A stretch of DNA of 64,000 bases from Vibrio bathopelagicus (GTDB lineage: Bacteria > Pseudomonadota > Gammaproteobacteria > Enterobacterales > Vibrionaceae): assembly GCF_014879975.1 (NCBI RefSeq), contig NZ_CP062501.1:496001-560000 (forward strand), given 5' to 3'. A model generated the notes under the pieces. The model was not told the DNA's origin. It saw nothing but the letters and a program-made list of their open reading frames with translations, and made no database searches. This document shows, in pieces, positions 26,900 through 35,100 of this stretch (position 1 is its first letter; each line of letters begins with the position of its first letter). The position numbers and the translations under genes were made by a program.

Positions 26900-27103
26900 T
26901 TGACTAAAGCTGTTGTGGTGCTTGAGGTGTTTGGAGGCAACTGGAACTTAATGTTCGTAGGCAAGAAGAAATCTGATCTATACTACTTAACACTTCAACG
27001 TTCAGAGAATTTACGTGGATTCAAGACAACTGACGCTGCTATTAGGGTTGCTAGAAAGGTTGGTTTTTTGAATGTAAGTGTAGAGATGAGTGGTTTAGCT
27101 TAA
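26900..27103 (+). CDS. small unknown protein near the right end of the island
   Basis: Up to 67 residues from a TTG at 26900, with no good SD; an internal ATG after GGAGG is possible, so the true start is uncertain. The sequence FKTTDAAIRVARKVGFLNVSVEM looks like a genuine alpha/beta protein end. Could be a short intact gene or the C-terminal remnant of a longer one. Immediately precedes the repeat-rich right end. Confidence 0.4.
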   Translation: MTKAVVVLEVFGGNWNLMFVGKKKSDLYYLTLQRSENLRGFKTTDAAIRVARKVGFLNVSVEMSGLA

Positions 27104-27130
27104 GGGGCATCTGCTATGAACAATCGGCAT

Positions 27131-27213
27131 TGTTTTCTGGAAAACACCCTGAATCCGTGCCTTTTAATATGAGATATCCAGTTTTTCTGGAAATTATCTG
27201 GAAAGTCAGGGTG
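27131..27213. repeat. repeat-rich right end of the island, candidate attR and recombinase sites
   Basis: Contains the 16-bp palindrome TGTTTTC-TG-GAAAACA (27131-27146), three direct copies of TCTGGAAA (27136, 27186, 27197 regions), an inverted copy just outside (near 27253) and the 8-bp inverted pair CACCCTGA (27145-27152) / TCAGGGTG (27206-27213). TCTGGA also occurs at the left end (19320-19325). Confidence 0.55.
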
Positions 27214-27326
27214 CTATATAAGTTATTGAAAGTATGAGCTTTCAGATTTCAATCCAGAAAGTCTTGGATGGTTAGACTCGAACTCAATAATTCAGAGTTC
27301 CAGCACGCTCTCCTCTCACGAAGTCT

Positions 27327-28190
27327 TTACATGTGATGATGTACGGATAATCGGGTATTTATCACCTTTTCGTTAGTGTCTGGTAAAGGCTGATACAAGC
27401 TTCTAGTAATGTCGGATAATACTTGGTCGTAGACTTGCGACACGACGTTGGAGATATCACTGGTTAATTCATACATGCTATCTACTGGTTGGGTCGCTTC
27501 GGTGCTTGATGCGATCTCGGTAAGTGCATGCATCGCTCGTGTGCATACCGGTGACCCACTGCTAATGGGGCAGATAATCGATAATTGGTTGAGTTTACGG
27601 TGTGTCTGAGATGCGTAGAATTTGAATCTCGCATACTCCTCAGGCTTCTCCATATCCGCCTTCTCTATTCCAGGGATAGACATTCGTAACTTGGTCAGGA
27701 TTTCCATGCAATCCAAGATCTGTTGCCAGTTCATGTGGTACTCACGGCTCATGTCTTCTCTTTCAGACTGAATCAACCAGATGATCACCACCTCATCCAT
27801 TAAAAACATGCTGTGGCGAATCGTTTTGCCATGAATCGATTGGTTACGTGCCAAGCTCCGATTTTGCCAGTCACTGTGCATAGCGATGAGCTTTAGGTGA
27901 TAAATGCGGTACATAGGACGGCTATCAAACGAAACATGAGATTGAAGCAATTCAGATACCTCAAGTATGTTGTCGTAAATCTCGTTCACTTTGCGAATCG
28001 AGTCGCTAGACAACTTATACGCCAGGGCATAATGCGTTGCCGCACGATGTTTGCGTGATAATGACAATAACTCTCTAAGTAAAACTAAGGTTTCGAACCT
28101 GTGTGAGAGCGCTGTTTGTCTCTTCCTTGATAAATGAAACAGGGCCGCAAGTACTAATAGGGATAAACCCATTGAAATAACTACAAACAT
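27327..28190 (-). CDS. membrane-anchored protein of unknown function, NIT-like helical domain
   Basis: 287 residues. One N-terminal membrane segment (about residues 2-20, VVISMGLSLLVLAALF), then an all-helical soluble part. LLRELLSLSRKHRAATHYAL near residue 38 resembles the opening helix of nitrate/nitrite-sensing (NIT) domains, but no output domain follows. SICP...PVC in the C-terminal half has a Cys pair. First chromosomal gene to the right of the island. Role unknown. Confidence 0.65.
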   Translation of the reverse strand: MFVVISMGLSLLVLAALFHLSRKRQTALSHRFETLVLLRELLSLSRKHRAATHYALAYKLSSDSIRKVNEIYDNILEVSELLQSHVSFDSRPMYRIYHLKLIAMHSDWQNRSLARNQSIHGKTIRHSMFLMDEVVIIWLIQSEREDMSREYHMNWQQILDCMEILTKLRMSIPGIEKADMEKPEEYARFKFYASQTHRKLNQLSIICPISSGSPVCTRAMHALTEIASSTEATQPVDSMYELTSDISNVVSQVYDQVLSDITRSLYQPLPDTNEKVINTRLSVHHHM

Positions 28191-28577
28191 ATTCTACTCC
28201 TAACATCTGAATACCTACTTAGTGGTAGTGCAGGCACTGTGCCAGAATAAATAAATCTTATGTTTCAGTGTCTTATGTTTTGTTGGTGATTGTGAATGAT
28301 CAACATTGGTGCATAACTTCACTATTTGAGTGAGTATTTCTCATGTTTGCAGTATTTTTTGAGAGGTTACGCTTTTCTAAGTGATTGGGCTGAGTAGGTT
28401 TCGATAACTCGACATATTTCGGTGATCCATCGCTGGCTCGTCTCAAAATACGGAAATTAAAAAGGCCTCACCCTTTATACTTTTAGCTAGAAAAAGCAGT
28501 AAGAGTGAGGCCTTCCAATATTCATTTCTAAGTTTAGTTACCTTCAATGCTAAGTGTTTAGCATTGAGGATTAAACG
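28191..28577. other. intergenic region, only a terminator seen
   Basis: Promoter region of the gene at 27327-28190 (minus strand), then the ribB terminator. No ORF, RNA gene or repeat supported. Confidence 0.5.
28457..28514 (-). terminator. rho-independent terminator of ribB
   Basis: Long stem AAGGCCTCAC.../...GTGAGGCCTT, followed on the minus strand by a T run. Confidence 0.85.
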
Positions 28578-29234
28578 TTATGCAAGCTTAAGGTCGAACT
28601 CGTTGCGGTACATCACCATATCTTCGATGGTCAGTACTGGCATGTTGTGCAATTTACCGAAAGCCACGATCTCTGGTGCTTTTGCCATTGTGCCGTCTGG
28701 GTTGGTTACTTCACACAGTACACCTGCCGATTGAAGACCTGCCATTTGCATCAGATCCACAGTGCCTTCTGTGTGACCGCGGCGAGCAAGTACGCCACCT
28801 TTACGGGCACGCAGTGGGAATACGTGGCCAGGGCGAGCTAGGTCAGTAGGCTTAGCTGTTGGGTTTGCAGCTGTCTTGATCGTTGTTACACGGTCAGCGG
28901 CAGAAACACCTGTTGTAACGCCCACTTTTGCTTCGATGGTTACGGTAAACGCAGTTTGGTTTGCGCTGTTGTTATCAACAACCATAGGTGGAAGTTCAAG
29001 TTGGTTCGCTTGCTCGTCTGTGAGACACAGACACACAATACCGCTGCATTCGCGGATCATAAGCGCCATTTGAGCATTAGTTAGGTGTTCTACTGAGTAG
29101 ATGATGTCGCCTTCGTTCTCGCGATCTTCATCATCGAGTAAAAGTACGCCACGACCTTCGCGTAGGGCTTGCAGTGCGTTTTCAACGCGAGTGATTGGTT
29201 CGCCAAATTCGGCAAGTAGTGAAGACTGATTCAT
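28578..29234 (-). CDS. ribB: 3,4-dihydroxy-2-butanone 4-phosphate synthase
   Basis: Converts ribulose 5-phosphate to dihydroxybutanone phosphate plus formate, supplying the carbons for riboflavin. 218 residues, the normal length of stand-alone RibB. Hallmarks: [16 protein letters not shown] (metal and catalytic acidic residues, about 32-47), [19 protein letters not shown] and [11 protein letters not shown] near the C-terminus. Controlled by an FMN riboswitch 190 nt upstream (29425-29568). Monocistronic and away from the ribDE operon, as usual in Vibrio. Confidence 0.97.
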   Translation of the reverse strand: MNQSSLLAEFGEPITRVENALQALREGRGVLLLDDEDRENEGDIIYSVEHLTNAQMALMIRECSGIVCLCLTDEQANQLELPPMVVDNNSANQTAFTVTIEAKVGVTTGVSAADRVTTIKTAANPTAKPTDLARPGHVFPLRARKGGVLARRGHTEGTVDLMQMAGLQSAGVLCEVTNPDGTMAKAPEIVAFGKLHNMPVLTIEDMVMYRNEFDLKLA

Positions 29235-29424
29235 GGTTAAACTCCTAAAATATCACCAGAATCAGGGCTGTATGAGGGATCTCAACCGAGCACAACAAAG
29301 CCGACTCATTACAAGTTGGCCTTAGCTCATTATGGTTTTATCCAAAACGAAATGCACCCGCCTAAGTTGGAGGCATGAACCCAATAAATAGGTACGCATT
29401 TCCAACTTAAACGAGTGTGTTTTC

Positions 29425-29568
29425 ATTCTCTCTCATCCGGACTATGACCGTCGGCTCTGGCATCTCACCAGATCTGCTGACCTCGACGAATCGAGCGCTC
29501 GCGGGCTTATCTTTAGATTTTGCTAAGGACATACCGCCGGTGGGGAATTTCGCCCCGCCCTGAGAATA
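29425..29568 (-). ncRNA. FMN riboswitch (RFN element)
   Basis: On the minus strand the conserved RFN segments appear in order: CAGGGCGGGG, CCCCACCGGCGGT, GCCCGCGAGCG, GGTCAGCAGATCTGGTGA, GCCGACGGT and AGTCCGGATG. It lies 190 nt before ribB. Binding of FMN should reduce ribB expression; the region between (29235-29424) would be the expression platform. Confidence 0.95.
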
Positions 29569-29696
29569 AAAATTAATAATCTGTTTTGCTTTGAAAGCAG
29601 ACCAGATGGTAATGCTTTCACACTGATATTTAAAGGGCTTGCTGCAAACTTTCAAGCTATCGTTTGGTTTATGGTCAATATGTGAGCTTGTTAGAG

Positions 29697-30581
29697 TTAC
29701 TCACAGTGAAAGGTATTGGTAAGAAATTGAAGGAAGGCTCTTACTTTCGGTGTGGCACCACGATGGCTAGGGTACATGGCAAACATATCGACACTTTCAA
29801 ATCGCCAATTAGGTAGCACGTTGACTAGACGTCCATTTTCGACGTCACTTTTTGCCATGTATTCCGGTAACTCAGAGACTCCGAGTCCATCCTTTGTGAG
29901 CTGTTGTAGCACTGAAAAATCATCACAGGTAAAGGCTGGCTCAAAACTGATGCGTTCAATCGTCTCCTGGGATTTCAAAGTCCACTGTGCCTTTTGTTCT
30001 TTCTTGTTCATCCAAAGACATCGGTGACCGACAAGCTCATTTGGGCTATTCAAGGGGTTATTGAGCATGTATTTAGGAGATGCATAGAGGCGAAGTGGTA
30101 GTTGACAAATTTTGCGAGCAATAAGTGCGGAATCACTTAGTTCTCCAACTCGAAGAACCAAGTCGTAGCCTTCTTCGATGATGTCTACCCGCCTATTGGT
30201 TAATGCTAACTCGATACGGACATCAGGGTATTTTCGATTGAATTCAGCCATTTCTTTAGCGAGCAACCCTTGCCCAATCGCGACTGAGGTACATATTCTC
30301 AGTTTTCCTTGTGGTTTATCGAGCAAGGTTTCTACGGCTTGCTCCGCGGCTGACACCTCTTCTTTGATTCTTTGGCAAAACGAGTAGTACTGTTTTCCGA
30401 CTTCCGTTAAGTGCTGCGTTCGAGTTGAACGCTCGAGTAGGCGTACACCAAGCTTGTCCTCTAAGCGACTGATCTTACGACTGATATTTGATTTGGGTAA
30501 ACCAATACTTTCAGCCGCAGCGGTGAAACTACCTTGCTCAACAACGGTGGCAAACACCAACATGTCATTTAAATCACTCAT
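29697..30581 (-). CDS. LysR-family transcriptional regulator
   Basis: 294 residues, starting MSDLNDMLVFATVVEQGSF, with HTH FTAAAESIGLPKSNISRKISRLE near residues 19-41 and an effector domain with VDIIEEGYDLVLRVGEL. Divergent from pirin (30751), with an ATTGTT-N11-AACAAT palindrome between. The pirin and isochorismatase genes are the probable targets. Confidence 0.92.
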   Translation of the reverse strand: MSDLNDMLVFATVVEQGSFTAAAESIGLPKSNISRKISRLEDKLGVRLLERSTRTQHLTEVGKQYYSFCQRIKEEVSAAEQAVETLLDKPQGKLRICTSVAIGQGLLAKEMAEFNRKYPDVRIELALTNRRVDIIEEGYDLVLRVGELSDSALIARKICQLPLRLYASPKYMLNNPLNSPNELVGHRCLWMNKKEQKAQWTLKSQETIERISFEPAFTCDDFSVLQQLTKDGLGVSELPEYMAKSDVENGRLVNVLPNWRFESVDMFAMYPSHRGATPKVRAFLQFLTNTFHCE

Positions 30582-30595
30582 CTAACACCCACTTA

Positions 30596-30618
30596 ATTGT
30601 TATCAAATATAGAACAAT
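30596..30618. promoter_or_regulatory. palindrome, candidate LysR operator
   Basis: ATTGTT and AACAAT separated by 11 bases, in the divergent region just before the LysR start; it satisfies T-N11-A. Confidence 0.5.
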
Positions 30619-30750
30619 GTTATATCAACTTGCTTATATATCAAATTATCGAGACGAACTATTCTCAACTCATCGCTTCAGTAAGAGTGCTTAGAAAAAT
30701 TAAGGTCTCTGAATCTGAAGATTTAAATCGACAACATAAAGGATTGAGCT

Positions 30751-31425
30751 ATGGATATTTTAACTCTTGAACAACTACCACAGGGTGGATTTGCAGGGCT
30801 AAAAGAAAAGCAAGTTGTGACTGATTCACGTGTATTTGGTGGTAGAAAAAATGCGCTTACCTCCGAGGGGATAGGCAACTTCGTGTACTTGGCTGACGCT
30901 AACTTTCTGCCTTACGGTGAGACGGGTATGCATCCGCACCGAGAAATAGATGTAATCAGTGTGATGGTTAAAGGCCGAATAAGTCATGCAGGCTCACTAG
31001 AGCACGGACAAAGCCTAGAAGCTGGGAGTGTTCAGGTACAGCGAGCAGGAGGTGAGGGGTTTGCACACAATGAGATAAACCCAGATGAAACACCCAACCA
31101 AATGATTCAGCTTTGGGTTCTGCCTGAGGTCGCGGGTCAAGTGGCAGGTTATCAAGTTTATGAGCCTGTTGAAGGAGAACGGACTCGTATTTATGGCGGA
31201 GCCGCTTCTGAATCTGGCCCGTTTTCAAGTAGGACAATGATCGATGTGTTGAGCGCAACTAAAGGGCAACAAACCCAGCATGAAGGTGAGGTGTTAGCGT
31301 ACTTAAGTTCGGGAAGTGCCACGATCAATGGGCATGAGTTAAGTGCTGGAACACTGATTAGAACAAATAAGCTTGAATTTTTTGCGAACGAGCAAAGCCA
31401 ACTGATTCTCGTTTTTACCGATTAA
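30751..31425 (+). CDS. pirin family bicupin protein
   Basis: 224 residues. The N-terminal cupin has the pirin metal site: MHPHREIDVISV (two His) and later GFAHNEIN (His and Glu). Bacterial pirins such as YhhW oxidise quercetin in vitro; physiological roles vary. GAAAGGATTG before ATG is the SD region. Divergent from a LysR regulator and followed 90 bp later by an isochorismatase-family hydrolase, a common combination in redox or electrophile stress loci. Confidence 0.92.
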   Translation: MDILTLEQLPQGGFAGLKEKQVVTDSRVFGGRKNALTSEGIGNFVYLADANFLPYGETGMHPHREIDVISVMVKGRISHAGSLEHGQSLEAGSVQVQRAGGEGFAHNEINPDETPNQMIQLWVLPEVAGQVAGYQVYEPVEGERTRIYGGAASESGPFSSRTMIDVLSATKGQQTQHEGEVLAYLSSGSATINGHELSAGTLIRTNKLEFFANEQSQLILVFTD

Positions 31426-31515
31426 TTAGAAATAACTCGTTGTCTTTAACTAAAAAGTGATGAGTAGCAAAGCAAAATATCAACATACAATGAAATCAAA
31501 TGTGAGGGATACACT

Positions 31516-32142
31516 ATGACAACTTCAACTAAATTTTCCGAATTTCTAACACCAGATAACGCTGTTTTGGCGATGATTGATCACCAAACAGGATTGATGG
31601 TTGGTTTGGGGGATGAACACCCTACAGTCATAAAAAATAATATATTAGGTTTAACCCGCACGGCTCAGGCGATTGGTTTGCCTTCCGTTATCACGGCAAG
31701 TTTACCGGAAGGTCCTAATGGCCCTGTGATGCCGGAAATCGTTGATATTCTTGGTGGCGAGGTCATAGAGCGAGAAGGTCAAATTAATGCGTGGGATAGC
31801 TTGGCATTCAAACAAGCGATAGAAAAAACAGGGCGCAAAAAAATCATCATGGCAGGTATTGTTACGGATGTATGTTTACTCTTTCCGGCACTTTCTGCAG
31901 TAGAAGAGGGCTACGATGTCTACGCGGTAATTGATGCTTCTGGCACATGGAACAAGACGGTTCAAGAAGTCACTGTGCAGCGCCTGACTCAAGCGGGAGT
32001 TAAAGTCACAACTTGGGCTTCGGTATTGGCAGAGTTGATGAACGATTGGCGCAGTGATTATGGTGAAGCACTTGGGCGCGTATTGGCTGACCATACGACT
32101 AAGTATGGGTATGTCATGAACAGTTACTTTGCAAAGGGTTAA
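31516..32142 (+). CDS. isochorismatase-family cysteine hydrolase (YcaC-like)
   Basis: 208 residues. Catalytic triad visible: Asp in AMIDHQTGL (about 21), Lys in the GRKKIIMAG region and nucleophile Cys in GIVTDVCLLFPA (about 119). The longer C-terminus with WASVLAELMNDW and YFAKG matches YcaC-type hydrolases, whose substrate is unknown. GAGGGAT precedes the ATG. Co-directional with pirin and with the 87-residue membrane protein five bases downstream. Confidence 0.9.
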   Translation: MTTSTKFSEFLTPDNAVLAMIDHQTGLMVGLGDEHPTVIKNNILGLTRTAQAIGLPSVITASLPEGPNGPVMPEIVDILGGEVIEREGQINAWDSLAFKQAIEKTGRKKIIMAGIVTDVCLLFPALSAVEEGYDVYAVIDASGTWNKTVQEVTVQRLTQAGVKVTTWASVLAELMNDWRSDYGEALGRVLADHTTKYGYVMNSYFAKG

Positions 32143-32147
32143 TTACA

Positions 32148-32411
32148 ATGAGTGGTGAATTTAAGCATTCGCCACCCAACCGTCATTGGGTGGCATTTTA
32201 TACTTTTCTCATTCTATTGCCTCTGGTGTATTTCATTCCATCTTTCGTGATTGATCATATTACTGCTGAGCATGGACTTGTCACCTTGCTTTCAGTCGCT
32301 GGAATTGTCCCAATAGTTTCTTATTTGGCGTTGCCGAACTGTTTGAGGCTGCACAATTATTTCATCAGGCTTGCTTGTTTTGGGAGTTCAATAAGTAGAG
32401 GTAATAAATAG
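32148..32411 (+). CDS. small membrane protein resembling the C-terminal part of antibiotic-biosynthesis-monooxygenase-type proteins
   Basis: 87 residues with two membrane segments (about 14-36 and 44-62) and a P-x-x-x-R-x-H-N-Y ending (LALPNCLRLHNYFIRL). The pattern resembles the membrane tail found after ABM domains, but the ABM domain is missing. Starts five bases after the isochorismatase stop, so it is probably in that operon. It may be a natural stand-alone membrane partner or a truncated gene. Confidence 0.6.
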   Translation: MSGEFKHSPPNRHWVAFYTFLILLPLVYFIPSFVIDHITAEHGLVTLLSVAGIVPIVSYLALPNCLRLHNYFIRLACFGSSISRGNK

Positions 32412-32617
32412 AGAGGGGTAAGTTTGTGTGGTTAAACCGTGTTAGAACAAGGACTCACGTTAGATGAAGGTTAAAGTAAACTTACTTGCCTGATGAGGGT
32501 TACAACGGGCGACAAAAAGTACGTTAATTGTCACTCTGCTAATACTTCTGACATTAACCTGATATTCTAAATAGAAACTAGTCTAGCATACGAATTTTGG
32601 TTAAATAAGCCTCTGTT

Positions 32618-33361
32618 ATGACATCGCTCTTTTCTAACAAATCCAAAGGTTTAATGCTGTTAGTGTTAAGCCTCTATTCCTTAGTACCATTCTTGATTCT
32701 TGGATCTGACTTCGACCTTGGAAGTGTGGTTCTGCCTTTTTACGGTGCTGTCATGACGTTCGTGACTTACTCGGCGGGTAATCAAGGATTCTTGGTAACG
32801 CTAGCGGTTTTATCTTTAGTCTTGCTCACTATGAAGTTTTCCAAAGCTAAGCTGGTCAGCCTTTGTCTGCAGCTTGGTCTGTTGTTGGTGCTTAGCTTTG
32901 CAGCGAAAACCTTCTTAAAGCATTCAACAGAAAGCCCTCGTCCTTATTCTGAGTATTTGGTGACGCAAGAAGTCGTTGAAATGCCAGAAGTGTTTTATGA
33001 ACTGCCACTGGTAGAAAAAAATGCAGCGATTGCATCTGTGCAAGATAAGGTCAGTGATTGGCGAACGCGTCATTGGTTGGGTGAGACGGACTATTCTTTC
33101 CCATCTGGGCACATGATTTTCGTTGGCGTGTGTCTGGCGTTTTTTGGCGGCTTGTTCCTTGAAGCGAAGCGTTTTTACTTAGTGGGTGGCTTACTGGTTT
33201 GGGCTGGTGGCGTTGCCTATAGTCGTGTTTGGCTTGGCATGCATCGTCCTGAAGATTTGGCGGCGTCTATCGCCTTTGCGGGTTTAATTTATTTATTGGT
33301 GCCAGTGGTTCCAACGCAAAAAATAGAGCCTTTACTGCCTAAGTTCTTGAGAGCGACCTAA
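32618..33361 (+). CDS. PAP2-family membrane phosphatase (PgpB-like)
   Basis: 247 residues with about six membrane segments. All three phosphatase motifs of the lipid phosphatase family are present: K-x6-RP as KHSTESPRP (near 107), PSGH near 166 and SR-x5-H-x3-D as SRVWLGMHRPED near 206. It should dephosphorylate phosphatidylglycerophosphate, undecaprenyl pyrophosphate or similar lipids at the periplasmic side. Monocistronic. Confidence 0.9.
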   Translation: MTSLFSNKSKGLMLLVLSLYSLVPFLILGSDFDLGSVVLPFYGAVMTFVTYSAGNQGFLVTLAVLSLVLLTMKFSKAKLVSLCLQLGLLLVLSFAAKTFLKHSTESPRPYSEYLVTQEVVEMPEVFYELPLVEKNAAIASVQDKVSDWRTRHWLGETDYSFPSGHMIFVGVCLAFFGGLFLEAKRFYLVGGLLVWAGGVAYSRVWLGMHRPEDLAASIAFAGLIYLLVPVVPTQKIEPLLPKFLRAT

Positions 33362-33452
33362 GCTTTTAAGATCCGCTTAAATTCCTAGGGGCTGCCTGAT
33401 TTTTAAAGCGCTAACACAGTATTGGATAACCTATTACAAGCAGACTGCCTCT

Positions 33453-33815
33453 TTATTGGTTGAGACCGAGTTCTGCTTGTTTCTTTTTGGTTAGTCCTAA
33501 AGAGACAATTCGGTGTGATTCAGTGAGGTAGTATCTTAGATCCTCATCCCTTTCTGGTGTGCTCTCAAATAGCTGAATCCACTTCATACCACGTGAAGCA
33601 AAGTAGGGAGCAGGTTTATAACCGGGCTCCTCTTTCAGAAAGTCGAAATTTTGATCGGATGCCTTGAAGATAAACGCAGGCTCGTCGTTCGGCCCCCAAC
33701 CACCAATCGCAAACACCTTTCCCCCCACTTTCCAAACGTGAGAGTCATTCCATTGCATCACATAGCTGGTGGCAGGTTGTGACTCACAAAATGCATTGAA
33801 CTCGTCGTATGTCAT
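33453..33815 (-). CDS. MmcQ/YjbR family protein
   Basis: 120 residues with the family pattern: MTYDEFNAFCESQPAT, HVWKVGGKVFAIGG, FKASDQNFDFLKEEPGYKPAPYFASRGMKWIQL. The fold resembles a CyaY-like DNA-binding domain; function uncertain. It lies 68 bp after the TauE gene on the same strand and may be co-transcribed. Confidence 0.9.
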   Translation of the reverse strand: MTYDEFNAFCESQPATSYVMQWNDSHVWKVGGKVFAIGGWGPNDEPAFIFKASDQNFDFLKEEPGYKPAPYFASRGMKWIQLFESTPERDEDLRYYLTESHRIVSLGLTKKKQAELGLNQ

Positions 33816-33883
33816 AGAACGTCCTTTTCAATAGTTTGGTGTTGGCTCTGCGCTTATTTTCTTGTTAGCGTTTTCGTTATTAA

Positions 33884-34609
33884 TTAGCCAGCTAAGCCCT
33901 GCCAGATAGCAGTAAAGCCACTGATAGAACATAACAACAAAGAACCGATTCGTATCTTCTCTTTAGGGATGCTTTGCGTGGTCATTAACGCCACTTTGTA
34001 CCCCAACCAAGCTGCAGGCAGCAAAGGTATGGTAATAATCAAATGGTGCATCGTGAAGAAGCCAATTGGGATCTGTACCAGTAATGAAATGATAGAACTA
34101 AACACGAAAAATGCAGAAAGGTTACCACGAAGTTGATTGGCATCTTGGTGTTGCAGCAGCAGTGCCATCGGTGGACCACCAATACCTGAACTGGTGCCAA
34201 AGAATCCTGAGAAGAATCCAGCAATGCCCATCTTGGTCGGTGTTGGCTCTAACCTAAACGGCAGCAAGCTGACAATCACCGCAAATACCACCAACAAGCC
34301 TAACCACAGAGACAGCACGCTCGTGGAAACCATCACTAACAAAGCACCACCTGCAATCGAACCTGGAATACGGCCAAGCAGTGCAATTTTTAATCCGCCG
34401 ATAGAAATGTTTGCTCGGTGTTTAAACGCATTGAATATAGAAATGAACAGGCCAACGAGACAGATAGGCGCGGGTACATACTCTGGCGAGACCAAGAACA
34501 ACAGTGGGGCAGCCACAATAGCCAAACCAAAGCCGATAGCTGTTTGCACAAATGAGCCGACAAAAATGAGTGCCATAGCGATAAGGGCGGTCTGATCTAG
34601 GTATTCCAT
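33884..34609 (-). CDS. TauE/SafE-family membrane transporter (probable anion exporter)
   Basis: 241 residues, seven to eight membrane segments, with the two TauE half-repeats (SFVQTAIGFGLAIVAAPLL and GFFSGFFGTSSGIGGPPMALLL). The family exports sulfite, sulfoacetate or related organic anions, or takes them up; substrate unassigned here. Short AT-rich promoter region, then a MITE-like repeat upstream. Confidence 0.9.
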   Translation of the reverse strand: MEYLDQTALIAMALIFVGSFVQTAIGFGLAIVAAPLLFLVSPEYVPAPICLVGLFISIFNAFKHRANISIGGLKIALLGRIPGSIAGGALLVMVSTSVLSLWLGLLVVFAVIVSLLPFRLEPTPTKMGIAGFFSGFFGTSSGIGGPPMALLLQHQDANQLRGNLSAFFVFSSIISLLVQIPIGFFTMHHLIITIPLLPAAWLGYKVALMTTQSIPKEKIRIGSLLLCSISGFTAIWQGLAG

Positions 34610-34705
34610 AAGCCTGCGGATTAGTTTTAAAGGAGCGAACGAATACTATAAATTAAAATGACAGGAATAGTTTTATTATTCAGTGAGGTTTATGCAAGTT
34701 TCGCT

Positions 34706-34971
34706 AGGGGCTATTGATCTTTCGTGGTTGAATTTTGTTCGAGATAAAATCGTTTTATGCGCGGCGAAGAGTATGTGGCCTAGTCATTCTAAGCAAATAT
34801 TCTTCAACAATGCATAAAACGATTTTAGCCGAACCCTTCGGGCAGCATTTGTGGTTCATTTCTACTGCGTTATCGGCTTTTCATGTAGGCTAGCTACACG
34901 TCAAACCCTCTGCCTAGTATAAACTTCCCACAAAGTGCTGCAAAAGCCAGCTCGAAAGGTCAACAGCCCCT
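34706..34971. repeat. MITE-like dispersed repeat with terminal and internal inverted repeats
   Basis: 266 bp without coding capacity. Terminal arms AGGGGCTATTGATCTTTCG (34706-34724) and CGAAAGGTCAACAGCCCCT (34953-34971) pair over 19 bases with two mismatches. Inside is a perfect 16-bp pair TAAAATCGTTTTATGC (34745-34760) / GCATAAAACGATTTTA (34812-34827). The flanking bases do not show a certain target duplication. From memory, very similar sequences are scattered in Vibrio genomes; I could not check. This fills most of the 490-bp gap between TauE and MFS genes. Confidence 0.7.
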
Positions 34972-35100
34972 AATTATCATTTCGATTATAACGACCAACA
35001 AAAAAGTGAGTGAGCATATCAGGATACTTCCTTTCAATACTCACTCGCTTTAGTTGGAACGACTTGTTGTTTACGCTAATGGGGGAGTCAGCGTTAAACG

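Larger units (their letters stand above)
19307..27213 (+). mobile_element. integrative island with three tyrosine-recombinase-fold genes (GInt / strand-biased circularizing element type)
   Basis: About 7.9 kb. It holds four tightly packed same-strand genes (three recombinase-fold proteins of 427, 663 and 641 residues and a 143-residue coiled-coil protein) and a short cargo of unknown genes. This order and these sizes match the ginABCD module of GInts and intA-tfp-intB-srap of the strand-biased circularizing elements described in Vibrio. Boundaries are my estimate from an imperfect direct repeat: 19307-19325 (AGTTTTCCTG...TCTGGA) on the left and 27180-27202 (AGTTTTTCTGG...TCTGGA) on the right. 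The cargo is visibly more AT-rich than the flanks. Confidence 0.75.

Noticed and set aside
19367..27213. Prophage or integrative conjugative element
   Set aside because: No phage structural, replication or conjugation genes are present; only the recombinase module and short cargo.
29235..29655. Protein-coding frame of 82 codons overlapping the ribB leader
   Set aside because: It runs through the FMN riboswitch; the RNA structure explains the sequence conservation.
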